Below the pieces are notes generated by a model that had not been told where the DNA came from, made no database searches, and saw only the letters and a program-made list of their open reading frames with translations. A stretch of DNA of 11,768 bases from Acidobacteriaceae bacterium (GTDB taxonomy: Bacteria > Acidobacteriota > Terriglobia > Terriglobales > Acidobacteriaceae), in assembly GCA_025929125.1 (NCBI GenBank), contig JAICMT010000015.1, positions 1-11,768 on the forward strand. The letters are read 5' to 3'. Numbering within the stretch: position 1 is the stretch's first letter; each line of letters begins with the position of its first letter. Both the position numbers and the translations under genes were made by a program. This document shows, one piece after another, positions 1 through 6,039 of this stretch.

Positions 1-243
1 AATCAGACCAAGGTACAACTGGTGCTGCGCAATCCTTTGGATACGGCGATCGCACAGCCTCCTGGGACGGCGGTTGCGGCTCTCTTCCAGCAGAAGGATA
101 CGCCCGTTCCGGTGAGCAGGCCGGTGCGTACAGCCCCCCCAGTTGCAAAAGCCACCCCTGCGCAGAAGGTTTTCCTCGTCCAGGTGTTCAACGGCTCAAA
201 GCGGAGTGACCAGAAGTTCGTAGACGGTGAGGAGAAACAGTGA
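1..243 (+). CDS. cpaB: Flp pilus assembly protein CpaB, C-terminal part (partial)
   Basis: Only the last 80 residues are in the window; the reading frame is open from base 1 and stops with TGA at 241-243. The visible start (VQLVLRNPLD) resembles the last strand of the CpaB/RcpC C-terminal region, where 'L.LVLRNP.D' is typical. It is followed by a Pro/Ala-rich tail and a short end containing 'VFLVQVFNGSK'. CpaB is a membrane-anchored periplasmic protein of the Tad/Flp pilus machine, thought to work with the outer-membrane secretin. The immediately following secretin gene, overlapping by 4 bp, strongly supports the call. Its N-terminus, membrane anchor and SAF domains lie outside the window, so the family assignment rests on a short fragment plus context. 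Confidence 0.75.
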   Translation, partial: NQTKVQLVLRNPLDTAIAQPPGTAVAALFQQKDTPVPVSRPVRTAPPVAKATPAQKVFLVQVFNGSKRSDQKFVDGEEKQ

Positions 244-1814
244 ACGGTAAGCTCGGAACTCTGATCGTCTGTTGTTCCATTTCTAGTGGGTTTTTCTCAA
301 CCAACTCCATCATGGCCCAGCAAGCGCCAGCTGAGTCGCAACCGATCGCCTCTACCGGCCAGGACTCGGCCAACGATCTGGTCGTTGGGCAAGGGAAATC
401 TGTTCTGGTGGATTGTTCGCTTCCCATTGAACGCATCGCTGTTGGATCTGGTGACATTGCCGAAGCCACTGCCGTCAGTCCGACCGAGGTGATGGTGAAC
501 GGGAAAGCATCCGGTGAAACCAGCCTGATCATCTGGCAGCGGGGGGGAGCCCGACAGTTTTTCAACATCCGCGTCCGCGCAGTCAACACAGCAACCAACG
601 ACAAGCTGGATTCGGTTCGTCGCGAACTGCGAACCGAGTTTCCCGGTCAGACCTTCCGGCTCAGTTCCGAGAATGGGCAGGTGTTTCTGCGCGGTACCGT
701 AAAGGACCTGAGCGCGTCCGAACGTGCCGTCCAGATCGCATCTTCGGCAGGCAAAGTCGTCAACCTTTTGTATGTTGATGTTCCGGCTCCGGAGCCTCAG
801 ATTCTGCTGAAGGTAAGATTCGCCAGCCTTGACCGCACGCGCTCGAATCAGCTTGGGATTAATGTGTTTAGCCTCGGTGCGGCGAATAGCATTGGATCGG
901 TCAGCACGCAGCAGTTTTCGCCGCCCAGTATCACAGGCGGCGGGATCGGCAGCAGCGGCAGCGCTAGTAACGGCGGCGCAACGGCAACGTTGTCAAACCT
1001 CCTGAACCTCTTCATCTTCCGACCAGATATCAATCTGGGCGCGACCCTTCAGGCTCTCGAATCGAAGGGAGTTCTGGAGATACTCGCAGAGCCCAATATC
1101 CTTACTTCGAACGGAAAGCAGGGCACTCTGCTTGCTGGAGGGCAGTACCCATACCCGGTTGTGCAGGGTGTAGGCAATGGAACTGCCGGGGCGGTCACCA
1201 TCCAGTTCAAGGAATTTGGAGTTCGATTGAACTTCATTCCTACCATCACACCCAGAAACACGATCCGGCTCCAGGTGGCCCCGGAGGTTAGTTCGCTCGA
1301 TTTCGCGAACGGCATCAATCTCTCCGGATTTACTGTTCCCGGCCTGAGTGTGCGACGCGTCAAGACGGAGGTCGAACTTTCTGAGGGGCAGAGCTTCGCG
1401 ATTGGCGGCCTGCTCGACAACCGCGAGAATGAGACTTTCCAAAAGATTCCGTTTATCGGCGATGTACCCGTACTGGGCAAGCTGTTCCAGTCGATTAGCC
1501 GCACCAAATCAAATACTGAGCTCGTCGTTATCGTAACGCCTGAGATCGTCGCTCCTGTAGCCCCAGGGGGCGCGCTCCCAGAGATTAAGTACCCCAAGAG
1601 CTTCCTGCCCTCAGCTTCGGGCATTCCGATGTCCAATCCGGAGACACAGGCCGGTGCGAAGCCTGCACCTGCATCGATGCCGGTCGAGAAGCTGATCCAG
1701 AGCATGCAGCCGGAGACGCCGCTCGCGATCGACTCCAGCGGTTTCGGGACTACCGGATCCATGGGAACGTCCTCGGGGACGTCCGCAGGAACTTCGGCGC
1801 AGCCGACACAGTAG
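240..1814 (+). CDS. cpaC: CpaC/RcpA-type outer-membrane secretin of the Tad (Flp) pilus
   Basis: 524 residues, close to usual CpaC length. GTG start at 240 overlaps the cpaB stop (GTGA) and has AGGAG at 230-234, so the two are probably translationally coupled. A signal peptide covers about residues 1-27. Residues 47-112 form the pilus-secretin N-terminal domain (VVGQGKSVLVD... FFNIRV). Residues 120-182 look like a BON/periplasmic domain (VFLRGTVKDLSA). Residues 186-440 are the secretin domain, with ILAEPNILTSNGKQ (281-294), GGQYPYPV (300-307), the EFGVRLNFIPTI segment (325-336) and the C-terminal signature VPVLGKLFQS...ELVVIVTPEIV (409-437). A Gly/Ser-rich loop near 230-250 lies within the domain. 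The last 80 or so residues are a low-complexity Pro/Ala then Gly/Ser/Thr tail beyond the barrel. The protein should form the multimeric outer-membrane pore through which the Flp pilus passes. Confidence 0.93.
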   Translation: MNGKLGTLIVCCSISSGFFSTNSIMAQQAPAESQPIASTGQDSANDLVVGQGKSVLVDCSLPIERIAVGSGDIAEATAVSPTEVMVNGKASGETSLIIWQRGGARQFFNIRVRAVNTATNDKLDSVRRELRTEFPGQTFRLSSENGQVFLRGTVKDLSASERAVQIASSAGKVVNLLYVDVPAPEPQILLKVRFASLDRTRSNQLGINVFSLGAANSIGSVSTQQFSPPSITGGGIGSSGSASNGGATATLSNLLNLFIFRPDINLGATLQALESKGVLEILAEPNILTSNGKQGTLLAGGQYPYPVVQGVGNGTAGAVTIQFKEFGVRLNFIPTITPRNTIRLQVAPEVSSLDFANGINLSGFTVPGLSVRRVKTEVELSEGQSFAIGGLLDNRENETFQKIPFIGDVPVLGKLFQSISRTKSNTELVVIVTPEIVAPVAPGGALPEIKYPKSFLPSASGIPMSNPETQAGAKPAPASMPVEKLIQSMQPETPLAIDSSGFGTTGSMGTSSGTSAGTSAQPTQ

Positions 1815-1838
1815 CCGTTCACGGGTGGGAGGGAACTT

Positions 1839-3062
1839 GTGGTCCAAAGCGCGAAGTCCCGCTTCAGCGTCCGGGTCCTCCTTGAACTGGCCTGCGTGCT
1901 GGTGTGTACGCTTTTGTTCCTGCTCACTAGCATGAGCCTGTTGACGGTGGCATTCCACGGTCACCAGCCCGGAACACGAGACTACATCGAATATTGGGCC
2001 TCCGGGCAGCAGCTCGTGCATCACCGCAACCCTTACGACGCCACGGCTGTGCTGCAGCTGGAGCGGGCGCACGGCCTGTCAGATCACATTCTTCCGCTGG
2101 TGATGGGCAACGCGCCTCCCGCGTTGCTGCTCACTTTGCCCTTGGGGTTTCTGAGCGCCAGAGTGGGAGAGATTCTCTGGATGCTGATGCTGTTCGGGGC
2201 TTTTTTGGCCTCGGTAAGCATGATTGCGGACAGCATCGCACCGGGTAGCCAGCGGGTGAAGGTGCTGGGCTACTCCTTCGCCCCTGCGCTCGTCTGCGTA
2301 GAAGTCGGCCAAATGGCATTGCTGGTGTTGCTGGGGCTGGCGATCTTCCTCCGATTTCATAAGAAGTATCCCATGGCCGCCGGTGCCGCGCTCTGGCTGT
2401 GTCTGTTGAAGCCTCAGCTGTTCCTGCCGTTCGGCCTCGTGCTTTGCGCGTGGATTTGGACCAGCCGCCAGTACCGGGTGCTCGCGGGCGTGGCAATTTC
2501 GTCGGGCGTGAGCTCGGCCGCCATTTGGATTGTCGACCCGCGTTGCTGGAGCCAGTATCGCGGAATGATGCAGCTCATGCGGTATGACCGGGCTGCCATC
2601 CCGTGCCTCACCGTGGCGCTCCGCGACATTGTACCTGGGATGCCGCTTCTGCAGTATCTGCCTGCGCTCCTGGCGTGCGTATGGGCGGTCGTCTACTTCT
2701 GGAAGCGGCGGGACCGCTGGGATTGGACGGACCAGGGATCTGCTCTCATTCTGGTCTCTTTGCTAGTCGCCCCGTATACGTGGTTTGTCGACCAGTGCGT
2801 GGCACTCCCGGCGCTCCTGCGAGGAGCAGCAATTGTGCGCTCGCGCACGATGATCGCGACTCTCGCTCTCGCGAGTGCCGTCATTGAGTTCGCCAGCTTA
2901 TTGAAGTATGACCTGATGCACTCGAAGTTCTATTTCTGGACAACTCCGTTTTATCTGGCATGGTTTCTAGTTGCAGCCAGTCAACATGCGAAGTGGGAGA
3001 GCAGGGAATTGGATTTGGGCCTCTCAGATCACCACTACAGCCAAGCCGAAGTGGAAGCCTGA
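1839..3062 (+). CDS. GT-C membrane glycosyltransferase, GT87/DUF2029 family (copy 1)
   Basis: 407 residues with about ten hydrophobic segments. GTG start at 1839 is preceded by GGGAGGG at 1827-1833. After the first membrane segment (about 14-37) comes the loop motif TRDYIEYWASG (46-56); an acidic residue in this loop (Asp48 here) is the expected catalytic position in GT-C enzymes. Further motifs are NPYDA, FLRF, LWLCLLKPQLFLPFG and APYTWFVDQ. Members of this family, such as mycobacterial PimE, transfer mannose or arabinose from polyprenyl-phosphate donors to acceptors on the outer face of the inner membrane; the sugar and acceptor here cannot be read from sequence. It starts 24 bp after the secretin and is followed within 4 bp by a paralogue, so it is probably in the cpaBC operon. 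Inference: it may modify the pilus or another envelope component. Confidence 0.82.
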   Translation: MVQSAKSRFSVRVLLELACVLVCTLLFLLTSMSLLTVAFHGHQPGTRDYIEYWASGQQLVHHRNPYDATAVLQLERAHGLSDHILPLVMGNAPPALLLTLPLGFLSARVGEILWMLMLFGAFLASVSMIADSIAPGSQRVKVLGYSFAPALVCVEVGQMALLVLLGLAIFLRFHKKYPMAAGAALWLCLLKPQLFLPFGLVLCAWIWTSRQYRVLAGVAISSGVSSAAIWIVDPRCWSQYRGMMQLMRYDRAAIPCLTVALRDIVPGMPLLQYLPALLACVWAVVYFWKRRDRWDWTDQGSALILVSLLVAPYTWFVDQCVALPALLRGAAIVRSRTMIATLALASAVIEFASLLKYDLMHSKFYFWTTPFYLAWFLVAASQHAKWESRELDLGLSDHHYSQAEVEA

Positions 3063-3066
3063 AGCA

Positions 3067-4314
3067 GTGGACTTGAAACAGCCGGTTCCCGCGGGGTCAA
3101 GTATAGCGGTTAAGTGGATGGATCTCACCGTCGTCACTGTGTGCACCCTCGCCTTCGCTTTGAATTTGGGCGCAATCCTGACCACGCTGCTCACAGCCGG
3201 ATTTGCAGGACAACGTGACTTCATCACCTACTGGTGCTCGGGCGTGCAATTGGTCCACCGTGCAAACCCCTACGGGGCTGGGCACATATGGCAACTGGAG
3301 CGCGCTGCAGGATTCTCGCTGGCATCCCACCCTCTCATCATGCGGAATGCCCCTTATGCGCTCCTTGCGGTTTATCCGCTGGGATTCTTCACGCTGCGCG
3401 TCGCCTCCCTGATCTGGACGGCAGCCATGATCTCCTCAGCGTGGCTGGCTGTGCGCGGTATCGCGCGAACCTATGGAGGTGTAGGAAACAGGGCCAACCT
3501 GCTCGCGATCGCCTTTGCACCTCTTCTTTCCTGTCTTATTTCAGGGCAGAGTGCTCTGTTTCCGCTGCTCGGACTGACCCTGTTTCTCCGCTTTGTAAAC
3601 ACCCGTCCGTGGCTGGCCGGGGCCTCGCTCTGGCTTTGCGCCCTTAAGCCGCAGGATTTCGTGCCGTTCGGTGTCGTGCTTTTAGCATGGAGTCTCTGGC
3701 GGCGTAACTGGCAGCTTTTGCTGGGAGCCACACTGTCCTTTGGGGTCAGCATTGGCATCGTCTGGCTACTGGATCCCTCTGCCTGGCGAGAGTACTTCTC
3801 CATGATGTCTGCTGCCAACATTCCGGACCAGTTTGTTCCGTGCCTCAGCACGTTGCTGCGTGTTGCGATCTATCCTGAGTCCGCATGGCTACAGTGGGTG
3901 CCGATGGTTGCGGGATGCATCTGGGGATTGTGGTACCTCTGGCGTCATCCCGGTTGGGACTGGCTCGCCCGCACCCCGCTTCTGATACTGGTCTCCGTCT
4001 GGACAGCGCCTTACTCCTGGTACATGGACCAGTCGATTCTGCTGGTAGCCCTCCTTCCCGTGTTGTATCGTCCTATGACCCGGCCAGTGGTATGGTCCTT
4101 TGCGCTTCTCAGCGCGTTCGTGGAATGGGCCAATCTATTCGGAGTGCCATTGGGGAACAAAGTGATCTATCCGCTCACGGCAACGGCCTGGCTTGCCTGG
4201 TATGTTTGGGCAACCTGGAACCCGCCATTGGATCGCAGTACAGAAGGTCATCGTCCTGACTCCTCCAGAGTTACCGCGATTCTGCGTACCTCGGGAACCA
4301 CGGTAATCTATTGA
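3067..4314 (+). CDS. GT-C membrane glycosyltransferase, GT87/DUF2029 family (copy 2, tandem paralogue)
   Basis: 415 residues from the GTG at 3067, 4 bp after the stop of copy 1. The frame is open further upstream (TTG 2971, ATG 2986), but those starts would overlap copy 1 by up to 92 bp and add a non-hydrophobic extension absent from copy 1. GTG 3067 has GGAAG at 3053-3057; ATG 3118 is another possibility. The protein aligns with copy 1 along its length: QRDFITYWCSG (49-59, Asp51 the likely catalytic acid), QLVHRANPY, MRNAPYALL, LWLCALKPQDFVPFG, PSAWREY, and TAPYSWYMDQ. It has about ten membrane segments. The pair clearly arose by duplication and then diverged at the amino-acid level. Probable polyprenyl-phosphate-sugar-dependent transferase; substrate unknown. 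A hairpin at 4328-4346 follows the stop and probably ends the transcript. Confidence 0.8.
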   Translation: MDLKQPVPAGSSIAVKWMDLTVVTVCTLAFALNLGAILTTLLTAGFAGQRDFITYWCSGVQLVHRANPYGAGHIWQLERAAGFSLASHPLIMRNAPYALLAVYPLGFFTLRVASLIWTAAMISSAWLAVRGIARTYGGVGNRANLLAIAFAPLLSCLISGQSALFPLLGLTLFLRFVNTRPWLAGASLWLCALKPQDFVPFGVVLLAWSLWRRNWQLLLGATLSFGVSIGIVWLLDPSAWREYFSMMSAANIPDQFVPCLSTLLRVAIYPESAWLQWVPMVAGCIWGLWYLWRHPGWDWLARTPLLILVSVWTAPYSWYMDQSILLVALLPVLYRPMTRPVVWSFALLSAFVEWANLFGVPLGNKVIYPLTATAWLAWYVWATWNPPLDRSTEGHRPDSSRVTAILRTSGTTVIY

Positions 4315-4327
4315 ATCTGCGAACAGT

Positions 4328-4346
4328 AAGGCATGCTTCATGCCTT
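4328..4346 (+). terminator. Hairpin at the end of the cpaBC-GT87 transcript
   Basis: AAGGCATG and CATGCCTT form a perfect 8-bp stem with a CTT loop, 13 bp after the stop of the second glycosyltransferase. There is no clear T-run after it (CTTGCTCGGG follows), so it is either a weak terminator or an mRNA 3'-end stabiliser. It separates this gene unit from the independently promoted pilin gene. Confidence 0.45.
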
Positions 4347-4351
4347 GCTCG

Positions 4352-4398
4352 GGCGCTGTAAACGCCGCATCACTTCTTGGGACGGGCTGTAAACAGCC
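4352..4398. promoter_or_regulatory. Paired inverted repeats, candidate enhancer (activator) sites for the pilin promoter
   Basis: Two inverted repeats share the core GCTGTAAAC, at 4355-4363 and 4386-4394. The first has arms GGCG (4352-4355) and CGCC (4363-4366). The second is a near-perfect palindrome with arms GGCTGT (4385-4390) and ACAGCC (4393-4398). The shared cores are 31 bp apart, about three helical turns, placing both on the same DNA face. They lie roughly 100-145 bp upstream of the transcription start predicted from the sigma-54 promoter, the usual distance for bacterial enhancer-binding proteins. The role is inferred; only the symmetry and spacing are seen. Confidence 0.4.
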
Positions 4399-4469
4399 GG
4401 TGACGCACAGGTTGGATACTCGGAAACGGATCTCCTTTATTTCTAGTGGTTTCCTGAATACCACGAAAG

Positions 4470-4485
4470 TGGCATTCCGGTTGCA
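4470..4485 (+). promoter_or_regulatory. Sigma-54 (-24/-12) promoter of the Flp pilin gene
   Basis: TGGCATTCCGGTTGCA matches the RpoN consensus TGGCAC-N5-TTGCA in all but one base, with the invariant GG and GC separated by exactly 10 bases. The predicted start is near 4496, giving a leader of about 45 bases before the pilin ATG at 4542. Transcription would need RpoN plus an ATP-dependent enhancer-binding activator. Confidence 0.75.
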
Positions 4486-4527
4486 ATTAGGAAATGCATC
4501 AGCCTCGGCTGCAAAAAAAGAATATAT

Positions 4528-4532
4528 AGGAG
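4528..4532 (+). promoter_or_regulatory. Strong ribosome binding site of the Flp pilin gene
   Basis: AGGAG, 9 bases before ATG 4542, in an A-rich unstructured leader (a run of seven A at 4513-4519 and TATATA just before the site). This fits a highly expressed structural subunit. Confidence 0.7.
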
Positions 4533-4541
4533 ACTAAAACC

Positions 4542-4736
4542 ATGAAGGACCAACTTCTGCTTCTGTCTGTCAAGCTTCAGAACTTCATCAACCGCGAAGA
4601 GGGCCAGGATCTGATCGAGTATGCGCTCGTCGTGGCACTGATCGCTTTCGGTGCGATTGCGGGCATGAAAGGTCTTGCCGGCCAGATCAATACTGCATTC
4701 TCAGGCATTGGTAATACTCTTACCTCGAGCATCTAA
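4542..4736 (+). CDS. flp: Flp-family type IVb pilin
   Basis: 64-residue prepilin, normal for Flp/Fap pilins. A short leader with Lys and Arg residues ends in REEG; a TadV/CpaA-type prepilin peptidase would cleave between Gly21 and Gln22. The mature 43-residue protein begins QDLIEYALVVALIAFGAIAG, which has the family's Glu at +5 and Tyr at +6 followed by the hydrophobic stalk helix (about 24-42). A small polar C-terminal region ends NTLTSSI; its Ser/Thr content leaves room for O-glycosylation, as reported for some Flp pilins. It is the major subunit of the Tad pilus. It has its own sigma-54 promoter and terminator, and lies downstream of cpaBC rather than at the head of the tad cluster, where flp is often found. 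Confidence 0.93.
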   Translation: MKDQLLLLSVKLQNFINREEGQDLIEYALVVALIAFGAIAGMKGLAGQINTAFSGIGNTLTSSI

Positions 4737-4755
4737 GAATATTTTCCAAACCCTA

Positions 4756-4807
4756 AGACACAGGGAGAACTTTAGAACAGAACTTCTTCCTGTGTCTCAG
4801 AGTTTTT
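4756..4807 (+). terminator. Rho-independent terminator of the pilin gene
   Basis: AGACACAGG (4756-4764) pairs perfectly with CCTGTGTCT (4789-4797). The stem extends inward through a G-T pair and AGAA/TTCT to about 14 bp around a 14-base loop. Five T residues follow at 4803-4807. It lies 19 bp after the pilin stop. Confidence 0.8.
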
Positions 4808-4872
4808 GCTCGCCCAGCCTCCCGGCGCTTTCGAGCCGTTGGTCTGCAGGCTGGCAGCCCATGCAAACATCC

Positions 4873-4881
4873 TGTTACACT
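4873..4881 (+). promoter_or_regulatory. Possible extended -10 promoter for the tRNA gene
   Basis: TGTTACACT fits the TGnTAnnnT extended -10 form about 100 bp upstream of the tRNA. No convincing -35 is seen at the right distance. The remaining sequence from 4808 to 4978 shows no gene or other feature. Confidence 0.25.
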
Positions 4882-4978
4882 CGTGATGAGTTCATCGCTG
4901 ATTGCTCGGCGTCGCTCCCTCGCAGCGCTTGAAATACGAATTGGCAAAGTTCGCAGGCGCGGCATGCACAACAGGTTT

Positions 4979-5054
4979 GGGGCTGTAGCTCAGTTGGGAG
5001 AGCGCCTCGTTCGCAACGAGGAGGTCAGCGGTTCGATCCCGCTCAGCTCCACCA
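4979..5054 (+). tRNA. tRNA-Ala (anticodon CGC)
   Basis: A complete cloverleaf can be drawn. The acceptor GGGGCTG (4979-4985) pairs with CAGCTCC (5044-5050), with one G-T pair. The D arm is GCTC/GAGC. The anticodon stem CCTCG/CGAGG (5005-5009, 5017-5021) holds the loop TTCGCAA, putting CGC at 5012-5014, which reads the Ala codon GCG. The T arm AGCGG/CCGCT carries loop TTCGATC. Discriminator A5051 and CCA at 5052-5054 are encoded. The CGC anticodon is the less common Ala isoacceptor and suits a GC-rich codon usage. Confidence 0.95.
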
Positions 5055-5100
5055 AGTCGACTCCATTCGTCACAATCCAGCTATCGGAGTGGCATCCGCT

Positions 5101-5243
5101 GCGTGTGAGGGTACCCCCCCGTCTCGTATATTGGCCGTAACCAGTTTCATTTCAGCGATTTAGAGCGTGGATATGCCGGTAAAGTATTCAAAGTAGATGG
5201 CTTGGCTGCAAAATATCTAAAATGAGTGATTTAGCAGGACAGC
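5101..5243. repeat. Intergenic element with imperfect tandem repeats of about 29 bp
   Basis: Within this gene-free stretch a unit beginning AAAGTATTCAAAGTAGATG (5181-5208) is followed by a diverged copy beginning AAAATATCTAAAATGAGTG (5210-5238). The copies match at most positions, mainly with transition differences. A partial third copy sharing (C/G)AG(C/T)GATTTAG lies at 5153-5163, matching 5224-5234. The element is AT-rich against its surroundings. It begins with a GGGTA plus seven-C run (5110-5120) and ends at a strong hairpin. From memory, similar elements occur between genes in Acidobacteria genomes, which would make this a dispersed repeat; that cannot be confirmed here. Confidence 0.45.
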
Positions 5244-5273
5244 AAAATGCCCCGGAAGACTCCGGGGCATTTT
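5244..5273. terminator. Strong bidirectional terminator hairpin
   Basis: AAAATGCCCCGG (5244-5255) and CCGGGGCATTTT (5262-5273) form a perfect 12-bp stem around the loop AAGACT. The A-run on one side and T-run on the other let it work in both directions. No coding gene ends nearby on the + strand, so it probably ends the tRNA transcript, about 190 bp after the mature 3' end. Confidence 0.85.
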
Positions 5274-5384
5274 CCATTCCTAACTCCATTATATCGGCTC
5301 GGTAAGAACTCGTGTCACATCAAAATGCTGCACCGAAGTCCCTCTGCTGCAGCGGATTGTGGCGTCTTCCACAGTTCGAGGGGC

Positions 5385-5412
5385 TTGACAGCATTTGCGG
5401 TGAGCATATGTT
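5385..5412 (+). promoter_or_regulatory. Possible sigma-70 promoter upstream of the toxin-antitoxin pair
   Basis: A perfect TTGACA (5385-5390) is followed after 16 bases by TATGTT (5407-5412), a four-of-six -10. It would give a leader of about 145 bases before the antitoxin. The promoter at 5531 is the stronger candidate. Otherwise positions 5274-5517 show no gene. Confidence 0.25.
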
Positions 5413-5517
5413 CCTCCCGGGATCTCTAGGCGGAAGCAACCGCTAATTGCCTTCGATGGATGACCCGAGGCGCAAGTCCCCGATCATTCATTTGGGAATC
5501 CGAGGTATCGCTCGATA

Positions 5518-5543
5518 TGGCAAATGCCACTATAATGTGGGCA
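5518..5543 (+). promoter_or_regulatory. TATAAT -10 box embedded in inverted repeats: promoter/operator of the toxin-antitoxin operon
   Basis: A perfect -10 TATAAT lies at 5531-5536, but no good -35 is visible. It is flanked by TGCCAC (5525-5530) and GTGGGCA (5537-5543), an inverted repeat with one extra G. Just upstream TGGCA-AA-TGCCA (5518-5529) is a perfect palindrome. Thus three TGGCA-type half-sites cover the promoter, a plausible binding site for antitoxin-mediated autorepression. The predicted start near 5543 gives a leader of about 20 bases containing GGAGGT (5552-5557). Confidence 0.5.
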
Positions 5544-5562
5544 GATTGCGCGGAGGTGGGCG

Positions 5563-6039
5563 ATGCCCAAAGCTGCAGTTTCCCTCGAGCCCCGACCACT
5601 TGTTCCTAAGCGGCGTGAATCCGCCGTGCTCTACGATCGCATTCAACTGAAGCTAGGGGCGCCGGATCTGCAGTCGGACCAGGATCTGGAACGCCTGGTG
5701 GAGCGGCGCCTGCCGGTTAGTTCTGTGGAAGCTTTGACCAGTCATGGTCTGAGCGACGATGAGATCTACAAATATGTGCTTCCCCGGCGCACTCTGGTCC
5801 ATCGCCGCTCCAAACGCGAGCCTCTCACCCACGACGAATCGGACCGCGCGGTGCGCATTGCACGGATTACATCGCTGGCCGAGGAGATCTTCGGGGATGA
5901 TGGGAAGGCTGGCCGGTGGTTGCGCAAACCGAAGACCCGGTTTGAAGGTCGTACCCCGATGGAGGTGTTGCGGACCGAAGCGGGGGCAAGGCTGGTAGAG
6001 GAGATGCTTCTCCAGCTGGATTACGGCATCTTCGCGTGA
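5563..6039 (+). CDS. Xre/MbcA/ParS-type antitoxin (DUF2384 domain)
   Basis: 158 residues; ATG 5563 has a near-perfect ribosome binding site GGAGGT 5 bases upstream. Residues about 40-104 form the helical N-terminal Xre-like DNA-binding region (SSVEALTSHGLSDDEIYKYV, PRRTLVHRR). Residues 105-158 are the MbcA/ParS/Xre toxin-binding domain (DUF2384): LAEEIFGDDGKAGRWL, FEGRTPMEVLRTEAGARLV and the terminal LDYGIFA, which closely follow the family pattern. Such antitoxins bind and block the RES toxin and repress their own promoter. The toxin gene follows with a 4-bp overlap. Promoter, operator and RBS lie immediately upstream, so the pair is a self-contained unit. Confidence 0.9.
   Translation: MPKAAVSLEPRPLVPKRRESAVLYDRIQLKLGAPDLQSDQDLERLVERRLPVSSVEALTSHGLSDDEIYKYVLPRRTLVHRRSKREPLTHDESDRAVRIARITSLAEEIFGDDGKAGRWLRKPKTRFEGRTPMEVLRTEAGARLVEEMLLQLDYGIFA

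Noticed and set aside
279..289. ATTTCTAGTGG shared between the secretin gene and the pilin upstream region (4439-4449)
   Set aside because: An 11-base match inside a coding sequence with no symmetry or flanking similarity; probably chance.
1049..1933. Long minus-strand open frame (294 codons) antisense to the secretin
   Set aside because: It covers a well-supported secretin, has unremarkable low-complexity composition and no recognisable domain. It is a codon-bias shadow in GC-rich DNA.
2971..3066. N-terminal extension of the second glycosyltransferase overlapping the first
   Set aside because: The extra 32 residues lie over the end of copy 1 and have no counterpart in the paralogue; GTG 3067 just after that stop is a more natural start.
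4461..4472. CCAC-GAAA-GTGG hairpin upstream of the pilin
   Set aside because: It overlaps the -24 element of the sigma-54 promoter and lies before the transcription start, so it would not be an RNA structure; a 4-bp stem is easily due to chance.
4883..5140. Open frame of 85 codons spanning the tRNA
   Set aside because: It runs straight through the tRNA-Ala; the resulting peptide is a translation of tRNA sequence, not a protein.
4979..5560. Prophage or island attachment site at the tRNA 3' end
   Set aside because: No integrase gene and no second copy of the tRNA 3' end is present in the window.
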